DNA from: Gammaproteobacteria bacterium
GTDB taxonomy: Bacteria > Pseudomonadota > Gammaproteobacteria > SZUA-152
Reading direction: 5' to 3'
DNA: 64,000 bases
Assembly (NCBI GenBank): GCA_021647705.1
Contig: JAKIUF010000013.1
Location: 1-64,000 of the forward strand
The notes beneath the pieces are model-generated. The model did not search any database and was not told the DNA's origin. It saw only the letters and a list, made by a program, of their open reading frames with translations. Shown one piece after another: positions 1 to 7,617 of the stretch (position 1 is the first letter of the stretch; every line of letters starts with the position of its first letter). The position numbers and the translations under genes were made by a program.

Positions 1-1
1 G

Positions 2-130
2 GCGAACACATTGCCAAATGCTCACTACGATGAACAGACCATTTTATTGCAAATGGAACACCGACACCGGAAAAGACGAGCGGCGACAGAATCTGCTTTA
101 CGAAAACAAAATCGACAGCGAAGAAAATAG
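2..130 (+). CDS. possible 3' end of a gene cut by the window edge
   Basis: Frame 2 is open from the window edge to a TAG at 128-130, giving a 42-residue basic tail rich in Arg and Lys. Frame 3 is also open, to a TGA at 150-152, so the coding frame is not settled. The basic tail of frame 2 looks more like a real protein C-terminus. No family can be named from so little sequence. Confidence 0.25.
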   Translation, partial: ANTLPNAHYDEQTILLQMEHRHRKRRAATESALRKQNRQRRK

Positions 131-298
131 CACACACTACCTAAATGATTGAAATTTAATAAAATGAATGTGACAAAGTAGAATTAAAGAAGCAGTATTA
201 AGGTCAGAACCCTTTAAGAGTTGAACAAAACATCCGGGAAATAGATGCAGCGAAGGAAATAAAACTAAATTTATTAACATCACTAAGGAAAGCACTCT

Positions 299-658
299 AT
301 GACACTTAACGGAAGACAATTAATCGCACTAAAAATTGGCATCATACTCATGACCATCAATATTATTTTTCCCCCTTGGGTTTACACTGTAAATGGGGGT
401 TCTTTTCATAGTGAAAACCCAGCCGGGTATTACTCAATTTTCGAGCCACCCTCACCAGAAAGCAGCAAGCCTGCGCATGGCGTAAAAATTGATCTCAGCA
501 GATTGTTAATACAGGTAGTTGCCATTATTTTAATCAGCGCGTTAGGAATGATTAAAGCGAAGCCAGGAATACAGAAAGCGAGAGAGTCGAAAGAAAATAT
601 ACGAAATTCAGAAAAAGAAAAGCCAACGGTTAAAAGTGGAGACCCATGGACTGATTGA
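299..658 (+). CDS. small two-helix membrane protein, unknown function
   Basis: This 119-residue protein starts at an ATG preceded by AAGGAAA. It has a hydrophobic stretch at about residues 10-30 that contains FPPW, a soluble loop rich in Pro and Ser, and a second hydrophobic stretch at about 67-87. The charged tail is rich in Lys and Glu and is probably cytoplasmic. The base composition is more AT-rich than the genes downstream, which may mean recent acquisition. I do not recognise a named family. It stands alone, with 231 bp before the next gene. Confidence 0.6.
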   Translation: MTLNGRQLIALKIGIILMTINIIFPPWVYTVNGGSFHSENPAGYYSIFEPPSPESSKPAHGVKIDLSRLLIQVVAIILISALGMIKAKPGIQKARESKENIRNSEKEKPTVKSGDPWTD

Positions 659-889
659 TCAGGCCAGTATCACGCTAAAAAACGTAGTTGTTGTGTGTTT
701 GGTGCTGGATATCAAGTCGTGACTTAATATATTTAATTCACTGCTGACTTCAAGGTTTTTATCCATTGACATATTCGTTAAAACAGACAACTTTGCTTAT
801 ATTTGCCTATAGTCGAAGGATTTTGTTTTTGAAGGTGTTTGTGTCGATGGGCTATGCTTCAGTTGTTCAGGCATAACCGGGGGTGATTT
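659..889. other. AT-rich intergenic region
   Basis: No gene is visible in these 231 bp. A TTGACA hexamer at about 766 could be the -35 box of the gene at 890, but the matching -10 is weak. A GGGGGTGA ribosome-binding stretch lies directly before the ATG at 890. Confidence 0.4.
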
Positions 890-1456
890 ATGGTTGGCAA
901 AAAAAATATCGTATTCGGGTTTTTATTTCTGGCAAGTACGGCGGCGCTGGGGCCGTTGATGGTGCTGAAGTATGACGATTGGGGTGTGGCCAATACCGAG
1001 AAGCAGCTGGTGGTGGGCAAATTGCAGGAACTCAAGGCCGGTGATTATGAAGAAGACTTCGAGACGCTGGAGGATCTGAATGCGAAGCAGCTGGCCATCG
1101 CTAATGCCGAGGCGATTCTCAGTATGAATAAGGTGAGTGCTAACGAATTTGCTATTGATTTCATCAAGGGTGGTCCGCATGCCCATGGTAATCTTGAGGC
1201 TTTATTGAATATTGTGGTGGGGGTGGTGTTGTGTTTCATTGCTGCGCCGCTGATGTTGAAGCAGGCGGTGAGCTGGATGTTGATCATCGGTACGTTGATG
1301 CATTCGGGGCTGTTGTATCTGGAGCGGGTGTTTATGCAGGAATGGGCGAGCGTCTGGCTGAATACCGCTATCGGCCCGGCGTTGATTTTGCTGGGGCTGG
1401 TATTAATGGGTGCGATGGCTTTCAAAGGTTTCAAGGGTGAGTTGGTACAGGATTGA
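890..1456 (+). CDS. four-helix inner-membrane protein, unknown function
   Basis: The 188-residue product has one N-terminal hydrophobic segment (about residues 6-26), an acidic soluble region of about 75 residues that probably faces the periplasm, then three closely spaced hydrophobic segments between about 104 and 178. A short His-containing motif, GGPHAHGN, sits just before the second membrane segment. The start is supported by a GGGGGTGA ribosome-binding stretch. It lies 45 bp upstream of the iminopeptidase and could be co-transcribed with it. I cannot assign a function. Confidence 0.65.
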   Translation: MVGKKNIVFGFLFLASTAALGPLMVLKYDDWGVANTEKQLVVGKLQELKAGDYEEDFETLEDLNAKQLAIANAEAILSMNKVSANEFAIDFIKGGPHAHGNLEALLNIVVGVVLCFIAAPLMLKQAVSWMLIIGTLMHSGLLYLERVFMQEWASVWLNTAIGPALILLGLVLMGAMAFKGFKGELVQD

Positions 1457-1501
1457 TGTGTTGATTTTGATTTACAGATGCAGGCGGCAGATACTATCGT
1501 T

Positions 1502-2452
1502 ATGAGAGACCTTTATCCCAAGATCAAACCCTATGCCACGCATACAGTAGCGGTGGATGAGCCCCATCAGTTGTACGTGGAGGAGAGCGGTGAGCCGGAC
1601 GGCATTCCTGTGTTGTTTGTGCATGGGGGGCCGGGGGCCGGTTGTTCTCCGTATCATCGTTGTTTTTTCAATCCTGAAAAATATCGCATCATTCTTTTTG
1701 ATCAGCGCGGCAGCGGCCATTCCAGGCCTCATGCCACGCTGGAAAATAACACGACTCAACATCTGGTTGCGGACATTGAGGCTATTCGTGAACATTTAGG
1801 CATTAAGAAGTGGTTGTTGTTTGGTGGTTCCTGGGGTTCTACTTTGAGTTTGGTGTATGCCGAGACCTATCCTGAGCGGGTGTTGGGGCTGATTCTGCGA
1901 GGCATCTTTTTATGTCGGCCCCATGAGATAAAATGGTTTTATCAGGAAGGTGCCAGCCATATTTTCCCTGATTACTGGGAGGAGTACCTCAAGCCTATTC
2001 CGGAAAATGAACGTGATGACATGGTGGCTGCCTATTATCAGCGGCTCACCAGTAGCAACGAATTGCAACGCATGTCTGCCGCCAAAGCCTGGTCAAAGTG
2101 GGAGGGACGTACTTCAACGCTGCATCCCAGCAAGACAGTGGTGGACCATTTCAGTGAACCGCACAACGCGCTGAGTCTGGCGCGCATTGAGTGTCATTAT
2201 TTTACGCACGACAGTTTTCTCGAACCCAATCAGATATTACGGGATGCCAACTATCTGGCGGATATTCCCGGCGTTATTGTGCAGGGTCGTTACGATGTGG
2301 TGTGTCCCATGCAAAGTGCCTGGGATTTGTATCACGCCTGGCCCAATGCCGTGATGCAGATCATCCCGGACGCCGGGCATTCGGCTCTGGAGACCGGCAT
2401 CATTGACGCGCTGGTACGTGCCACGGATGATTTGGCGCGACGCCTGTCATGA
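1502..2452 (+). CDS. pip: proline iminopeptidase (alpha/beta hydrolase, S33)
   Basis: Removes N-terminal proline from peptides in the cytoplasm. The 316-residue protein has the oxyanion-hole motif HGGPGAGC, the nucleophile elbow GGSWGS (Ser about 110), the DQRGSGHS segment typical of prolyl iminopeptidases, and a C-terminal DAGHS carrying the catalytic His. The open frame begins at 1478, but known family members begin with M(R)xLYPxIKPY, which matches the ATG at 1502, so I prefer that start. Neither ATG has a strong ribosome-binding site. The dtd gene follows after 10 bp, so the two form an operon. Confidence 0.93.
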   Translation: MRDLYPKIKPYATHTVAVDEPHQLYVEESGEPDGIPVLFVHGGPGAGCSPYHRCFFNPEKYRIILFDQRGSGHSRPHATLENNTTQHLVADIEAIREHLGIKKWLLFGGSWGSTLSLVYAETYPERVLGLILRGIFLCRPHEIKWFYQEGASHIFPDYWEEYLKPIPENERDDMVAAYYQRLTSSNELQRMSAAKAWSKWEGRTSTLHPSKTVVDHFSEPHNALSLARIECHYFTHDSFLEPNQILRDANYLADIPGVIVQGRYDVVCPMQSAWDLYHAWPNAVMQIIPDAGHSALETGIIDALVRATDDLARRLS

Positions 2453-2462
2453 CGAGTGACAA

Positions 2463-2909
2463 ATGATCGCTTTGTTACAACGGGTGAGTGAAGCCAGTGT
2501 GACGGTTGATCGCGAAATGGTGGGTGCTATCGATCAGGGATTGATGGTGCTGATCGGTGTGGAACGCGGTGATAGCGAGGCGCAGGCTGATCGTCTACTG
2601 GAACGCCTGCTGGGCTATCGTGTGTTCGCCGATGCGGATGACAAAATGAATCTCAGCTTGAAAAACGTGCAGGGCGGTTTGCTGCTGGTTCCCCAATTCA
2701 CGTTAGCGGCGGATACACGAAAAGGTGCGCGCCCCAGCTTCAGTTGTGCCGCCAGCCCGGAACACGGGCGGCGGCTGTTTGATTATTTTCTTGCACAGGC
2801 GCAGCAACAATATGCAAACGTTGCCAGTGGTCGTTTTGGTGCTGATATGCAAGTGTCACTTGTCAACGATGGGCCGGTCACTTTTTGCTTGCAGGTCAAT
2901 CAGAAATAA
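2463..2909 (+). CDS. dtd: D-aminoacyl-tRNA deacylase
   Basis: Hydrolyses D-aminoacyl-tRNA, so D-amino acids are kept out of translation. The 148-residue length is standard for DTD. The N-terminus [13 protein letters not shown], the central [20 protein letters not shown] and the C-terminal [11 protein letters not shown] are the conserved DTD segments. The second one carries the SQFTLA-like catalytic motif, here as PQFTLA, where Pro replaces the usual Ser. It starts 10 bp after pip and shares its transcript. Its TAA is followed within about 5 bp by the start of a long intergenic repeat. Confidence 0.95.
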   Translation: MIALLQRVSEASVTVDREMVGAIDQGLMVLIGVERGDSEAQADRLLERLLGYRVFADADDKMNLSLKNVQGGLLLVPQFTLAADTRKGARPSFSCAASPEHGRRLFDYFLAQAQQQYANVASGRFGADMQVSLVNDGPVTFCLQVNQK

Positions 2910-2913
2910 CGTT

Positions 2914-3349
2914 TTAATGTGAATTAACTGACGCTACAACTCGCATTCTGACTGAAGTCTGCGCAATATCAGAAATTTCCGGGCAATCGTTTCAGCGTAT
3001 TGGAACGTTGTGTTGTCGTGCTACTGACAAGTGGAGAGTGATAAACGCAGAGGTCGCAGAGACGCAAAGGACGCAGAGAAAAACACTAAAAATTTTGCGC
3101 TAAATACCCCGGAGAATAAAATCATTGGTGTGTATTCAGCAGAACAGAGTATTCCTCAGCGATAAATCACCGTGTCATAAAATCTAACGCAAAGAAGTGG
3201 CGGCGCAGAGAACACAAAGCAATTCTTTATCCATTACCTCGCATTCTTTGCGTTCTTTGCGTCTCCGCGCCTTTGCGTTGGGTTTTCATTACTCAGGCTT
3301 TGCTGCTATGTCGAAAACAAGGCCATTTAGTTCTTAATTCACATTTAAC
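2914..3349. repeat. R1 composite palindromic repeat, copy a
   Basis: The gap between dtd and cca holds no gene. It is bounded by TTAATGTGAATTAA on the left (2915-2930) and TTAATTCACATTTAA on the right (3333-3348), which are inverted copies. Inside are CGCAGAG and CGCAAAG words in both orientations (3045-3085 and 3183-3285) that could fold into long hairpins. The right terminal repeat includes the TAA stop codon of cca. Blocks of the interior recur at 5.7, 34.0, 45.6, 57.4 and 60.2 kb. Confidence 0.8.
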
Positions 3350-4562
3350 AGCTTACTGCTTCTTTAATAGCCTGTTTGCGCAGCCGATCCAGTTCCACGC
3401 CAATGGCGGCACCTGTAAATTTTCCTGCTAATTCTTTGGCAGTGACGGCGACGGCTGCATCGCGCGCGCGCCGTAAAATATTCGGCTGATCAAAGTGCGC
3501 ATTTTCAAACCCGGTACGACCGCGTGAGTCAGCTTCGCAGGCAAGAATAAACAGCTCGAAGCGTTCCGGGCGACGAAAGGTGTCCAGAGCGTTAAACAAT
3601 TTGAGCAGGGTGGCGGGTTTGAGTTCGGCTGCGCGATGGTAGTGCAGATGATAGCGTGTCACCGCCACCGCCAGTTCCCGGTAGCTTTTGGGGACACGCA
3701 GGCGTTGGCATAAATCCTCCACCAGCGGTACGCCACGTTCTTCGTGGGCAATGTGTTTCGGCCATTGATCTTTGGGGGTGGTGCCTTTACCGAGGTCGTG
3801 TACCAGTGCAGCAAAACGAACGCGAGTGTCCGATGACAGTCGTGCGGCCTGTTCCAGCACCATCAGGGTATGCAGGCCGGTGTCGATTTCCGGGTGATGT
3901 TTTTCCGGTTGCGGTACGCCGAACAGACGTTCGATTTCCGGGAATAATATGGCCAGTGCGCCACACTCGCGCAGTACCTGAAAAAAACGTGCCGGGGTTT
4001 TTTCACCCAGCGCGCGTTTCGTTTCTGTCCACACCCGTTCGGCCACCAGCGCATCCACTTCCCCGGCATTACTCATGTCCCGCATCAGTTGCATTGTCTC
4101 AGGCGCAATATCAAAACCGAGATGGGCAAAACGTGCCGCAAAACGCGCCACGCGCAAGATGCGTATTGGGTCTTCGCTGAAGGCTGGCGAGACATGGCGC
4201 AGCAGCTTATCTGCCAGATCCTGCTGGCCATTAAACGGGTCGATGAGTTGTCCGTCGGCGGTTTGAGCGATGGCATTGACGGTGAGGTCACGGCGCAACA
4301 GGTCTTCTTCCAGGGTCACGTCGGGCGCGGCATGTATGGCAAACCCATGATAACCCGGTGCGGTTTTGCGCTCGGTACGCGCCAGGGCGTATTCCTCATG
4401 CGTTTTTGGGTGCAGAAATACAGGGAAATCTTTGCCCACCTGTTTATAACCCTGTGCCGTCAGTTGTTCCTGTGTGGCACCCACTACCACCCAGTCATAT
4501 TCTTTGGGTTTGAAACCCAATAACGTGTCGCGCACCGCTCCGCCTACCAAATAGATCTTCAT
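3345..4562 (-). CDS. cca: multifunctional CCA tRNA nucleotidyltransferase
   Basis: Adds and repairs the 3' CCA of tRNA. The 405-residue protein opens with the nucleotidyltransferase motif GGAVRD (residues 7-12), followed by the acidic segment KEYDWVVVG and the RRDLTVNA and [12 protein letters not shown] motifs of class II enzymes. The second half has an HD phosphohydrolase motif (ALVHDLGKG), as in the gammaproteobacterial multifunctional form with phosphatase and phosphodiesterase activities. Its TAA stop lies inside the terminal repeat of the adjoining R1 element. It is divergent from the aminopeptidase gene. Confidence 0.96.
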   Translation of the reverse strand: MKIYLVGGAVRDTLLGFKPKEYDWVVVGATQEQLTAQGYKQVGKDFPVFLHPKTHEEYALARTERKTAPGYHGFAIHAAPDVTLEEDLLRRDLTVNAIAQTADGQLIDPFNGQQDLADKLLRHVSPAFSEDPIRILRVARFAARFAHLGFDIAPETMQLMRDMSNAGEVDALVAERVWTETKRALGEKTPARFFQVLRECGALAILFPEIERLFGVPQPEKHHPEIDTGLHTLMVLEQAARLSSDTRVRFAALVHDLGKGTTPKDQWPKHIAHEERGVPLVEDLCQRLRVPKSYRELAVAVTRYHLHYHRAAELKPATLLKLFNALDTFRRPERFELFILACEADSRGRTGFENAHFDQPNILRRARDAAVAVTAKELAGKFTGAAIGVELDRLRKQAIKEAVSC

Positions 4563-4609
4563 ACCGGTATGTTACCCGGATGAAGCTTTTGTTTATACAT
4601 TCGGTGTTG

Positions 4610-5653
4610 ATGCGGCGCACGCTTTTGCTGTGCATTTTGCTGGTTGTGAGTGGTTGCGCCACGCTGGGTTATTACGGGCAATCCATTGGTGGCCAGTGGG
4701 AGGTGTGGGACAAAAGCAAGTCTATTGATGAAATACTGGCCGCACCCGATACGGCTGACCCATTGCGCGAAAAGTTGCAGATGGTGCTGGATGTTCGTGA
4801 TTTCGCCAGCAGCGAACTGGCGTTGCCGGACAATGACAGTTACCGCAGTTACGCCGATTTGCAACGGCCTTTTGTGGTGTGGAATGTATTTGCCGCCAAA
4901 CCGTTTGAATTAAACCTCAAGCGCTGGTGCTTTCCCTTTGCAGGCTGTGTGGGTTATCGCGGTTATTTTGCCCAGGCCGATGCACAGGCTTTTGCGGATC
5001 AGCTGGCTGCCGAGGGTCTGGATGTTTACATTGGCGGTGTGGCGGCGTATTCCACCTTGGGCTGGTTTGATGACCCGCTATTGAACACCGTATTGCAGCG
5101 CTCCCCGGCGCGCATTGCCGGATTAATTTTTCACGAACTGGCGCATCAGCAATTGTACGTGGAAGACGACACCGCTTTTAATGAAGGTTTTGCCACCACC
5201 GTGCAGTTGGAAGGTGTGCGGCGGTGGCTGGAAAAACACGGTAATCAGCAGCAACGCCAGGAATATGCACAGTCCCGGCAACGGCAGGATGAATTTGTGG
5301 TGCTGGTGACCGGTGTGCGGGATCAGCTTCAGGCTTTGTACGCAGAAGCGTTGGATGAAACAGAAATGCAGATTCGCAAAACCGCCATTCAGGCCGGGCT
5401 GCGCCAGCAATATCAACAACTGAAAAAACAGTGGGGCGGTTATGCGGGTTACGACGCTTGGTTTGCGCAGGATTTGAATAATGCGCAGCTGGCGGCGGTG
5501 ACCACGTATCGCGATCATGTGCCGGTTTTTCAGCGTTTGCTGGCGGAGCAACAGGGTGATCTAGCGGCGTTTTACCGGGCCTGTGCGGCGTTGGGGGAAA
5601 TGTCGGTGGAAGAGAGAAAACAGGTGCTTGCAAGTTTTAATGTTCCATTGTGA
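4610..5653 (+). CDS. predicted lipoprotein aminopeptidase, zinc HExxH type
   Basis: The product has a short lipoprotein signal ending in VVSGC, so it is probably lipid-anchored in the envelope. A HELAHQ zinc-binding motif and a downstream FNEGFA that could give the third ligand match the 'predicted aminopeptidase' family (COG4324 as I recall it). The open frame starts at 4580. The ATG at 4610 gives a cleaner lipoprotein signal and leaves 47 bp rather than 17 bp between this gene and the divergent cca, so I prefer it. Neither start has a clear ribosome-binding site. The actual substrate is unknown. Confidence 0.75.
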   Translation: MRRTLLLCILLVVSGCATLGYYGQSIGGQWEVWDKSKSIDEILAAPDTADPLREKLQMVLDVRDFASSELALPDNDSYRSYADLQRPFVVWNVFAAKPFELNLKRWCFPFAGCVGYRGYFAQADAQAFADQLAAEGLDVYIGGVAAYSTLGWFDDPLLNTVLQRSPARIAGLIFHELAHQQLYVEDDTAFNEGFATTVQLEGVRRWLEKHGNQQQRQEYAQSRQRQDEFVVLVTGVRDQLQALYAEALDETEMQIRKTAIQAGLRQQYQQLKKQWGGYAGYDAWFAQDLNNAQLAAVTTYRDHVPVFQRLLAEQQGDLAAFYRACAALGEMSVEERKQVLASFNVPL

Positions 5654-5697
5654 GCATATTTAACTACGACGTTTACCCACTATTTTTTAGTTTTCTG

Positions 5698-5983
5698 TAG
5701 GCGTGGATTAACAGGTTTTAGCTGTTGTCGCTGTTCATTTGTCAAAGGCAATGCACCCGGGAGAGCCTGGGTAATGAAAATCCAACGCAAAGGCGCAAAG
5801 AACGCAAAGCCATGTTTTTCCCATTGCCCTCTCATCCTTTGCGCTCTTTGCGTCTCTGCGCCTTTGCGTTGGATTTTATGACACGGTGATTCGTAGTCGG
5901 GGAAATTGGTCTGTTCTGTTGAATGTAAATCAATGATTTTATTCGCCTGGATATTTTTAGCACTTAATTCACATTTAAGTTGC
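5698..5983. repeat. R1 composite palindromic repeat, copy b
   Basis: This copy contains AACGCAAAGGCGCAAAG and its near inverse CTTTGCGTCTCTGCGCCTTTGCGTT, about 60 bp apart. It ends with CTTAATTCACATTTAAG at 5965-5981. The segment from about 5875 to 5950 is the reverse complement, with changes, of the segment at 3110-3185 in copy a. A weak GTGGATTAA at about 5703 may be the left terminal repeat. No gene is supported inside it. Confidence 0.75.
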
Positions 5984-6245
5984 AGAATAAAGACAGAGAT
6001 ACAACAAACAACGTAATTTTTGTATCGAATAATCGTAACGTTTTGGAGAGTGGCAACGTTTACAGAAAGTGTTGGCAATGATGCCATTTATGATGCGGAC
6101 GGGATTAAAACCCGGAGGTCTGTTAGGGTTTGCCGCATTTTTGAGCTATGGGCATAATTACCACAGTAATCCGGCCATTATGCCATTGGCAGTTATTTAA
6201 ATGCTGTCTGATTGCGTTAAGCTTCCAAACTTTTTGAGGGAATTC
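5984..6245. other. intergenic region upstream of the aldehyde dehydrogenase
   Basis: About 260 bp without a supported gene. A 40-codon frame (6078-6200) is open but has no ribosome-binding site and no recognisable similarity, so I do not call it. The only clear signal is GAGGG at 6236-6240, which serves the ATG at 6246. Confidence 0.5.
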
Positions 6246-7610
6246 ATGGCTTATCAAAGTACCAACCCTGCCAGCGGCGAAAGTGTTGCGAATTTTGCGA
6301 CATGGACTGACACTCAACTGGAGGCAGCGCTGGCACAAGTCAGCACGGCAACTCCCGCCTGGGCGGCCACACCGCTGGATGAACGTTGTCAGTTATTGCA
6401 CAAATTGGCCGCAGTGGTGCGTGCCGAGAAGGAGTCACTGGCGCAACAGGTGACGCTGGAAATGGGCAAGCGTATCGCCGAGTCCCGTGTCGAGGTGGAA
6501 AAATGCGCGCAGGGTTGCGAGTTTTATGCCGAGCAGGCTTCGGTATTTCTTGCCGATGAACTCATCGAAACCGATGCAGGCAAAAGTCTGGTGGCTTATC
6601 AACCATTGGGCACGGTGCTGGCGGTAATGCCGTGGAATTTCCCATTGTGGCAGGTGTTTCGGTTTATTGCCCCGGCTCTGGCAGCAGGCAATACCGGTTT
6701 ACTCAAACATGCCTCCAATGTGCCGCAGTGTGCGTTGGCTATTGAACGTCTGGTGCGTGAAGCCGGGTTTCCCGAAGGTGTGTTTCGCACGTTGATGATC
6801 GATGCCCGCGAGGTGGCCGGGGTGATTGCCGACCCACGGATACAAGCCGTTACACTTACTGGTAGCGAACCGGCGGGCCGTGCTGTGGCGGCGGTGGCGG
6901 GAGAGCACCTGAAAAAATCGGTATTGGAACTGGGCGGTGCAGATGCCTTTGTGGTGCTGGAGGATGCTGATCTCGATTTGGCGGTGCAGCAGGCAGTGAT
7001 GTCACGTTTTCTCAACTGTGGGCAAAGTTGTATTGCGGCCAAGCGGTTTATTGTGGTGGATGCCATTGCTGATGAGTTTGTGGCACGTTTTGTCGAGGCG
7101 GTGAGGCAGTTGCATCCGGGGGATCCCACCGATGAAAAAACCACACTGGCCCCCATGGCGCGCGTTGATTTGCGCGATGAATTACACGGCCAGGTACAGG
7201 CGAGTATTACTGCGGGTGCCGTGGCGTTGATTGGCGGTGAGCCTGTGGCGGGTCCGGGAGCCTTTTATGCTGCAACGATTCTGGATCAGGTTATGCCGGG
7301 CACAGTCGCTTATGAACAAGAGCTGTTTGGCCCGGTGGCGGCGGTGATTCGTGTTGCTGACGAAGTTGAAGCGCTGGATGTAACCAATGGTTCACGTTTT
7401 GGCCTGGGTGGCAGTGTATGGACACAGGACGTTGCGCGTGGTGAACAGTTTGCACGGCAGATGCAATGTGGTTCAGCTTTTGTGAATGGCATGGTGAAAA
7501 GTGATCCACGTCTGCCTTTTGGTGGCATCAAGGCTTCGGGTTATGGGCGAGAGTTATCGCAGCATGGTTTGCGCGAATTTGTGAATGCGAAGACGCTGTG
7601 GGTGAAATAG
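6246..7610 (+). CDS. NAD(P)-dependent aldehyde dehydrogenase, succinate-semialdehyde type
   Basis: Oxidises an aldehyde, probably succinate semialdehyde, to the acid. The ATG at 6246 has GAGGG five bases upstream and gives 454 residues beginning MAYQSTNP, as in short (about 455 residue) succinate-semialdehyde dehydrogenases; the open frame extends back to 6201. Visible motifs are the PWNFP cofactor-binding segment, TGSEPAGR, the catalytic Glu in LELGGAD and the catalytic Cys in NCGQSC. The C-terminal PFGGIKASGYGREL is typical of this clade. The true substrate cannot be read from sequence. The next gene begins 8 bp later. Confidence 0.88.
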   Translation: MAYQSTNPASGESVANFATWTDTQLEAALAQVSTATPAWAATPLDERCQLLHKLAAVVRAEKESLAQQVTLEMGKRIAESRVEVEKCAQGCEFYAEQASVFLADELIETDAGKSLVAYQPLGTVLAVMPWNFPLWQVFRFIAPALAAGNTGLLKHASNVPQCALAIERLVREAGFPEGVFRTLMIDAREVAGVIADPRIQAVTLTGSEPAGRAVAAVAGEHLKKSVLELGGADAFVVLEDADLDLAVQQAVMSRFLNCGQSCIAAKRFIVVDAIADEFVARFVEAVRQLHPGDPTDEKTTLAPMARVDLRDELHGQVQASITAGAVALIGGEPVAGPGAFYAATILDQVMPGTVAYEQELFGPVAAVIRVADEVEALDVTNGSRFGLGGSVWTQDVARGEQFARQMQCGSAFVNGMVKSDPRLPFGGIKASGYGRELSQHGLREFVNAKTLWVK

Positions 7611-7617
7611 TCCGTGA

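Noticed and set aside
3040-3290. CGCAGAG/CGCAAAG blocks as rRNA or tRNA remnants
   Set aside because: No conserved rRNA helices or tRNA cloverleaf with GTTCRA were found. The blocks are palindromic repeats found in many gaps of this window.
6078-6200. 40-codon frame before the aldehyde dehydrogenase
   Set aside because: No ribosome-binding site, no recognised similarity, and a gap with repeats on one side. Not enough to call a gene.
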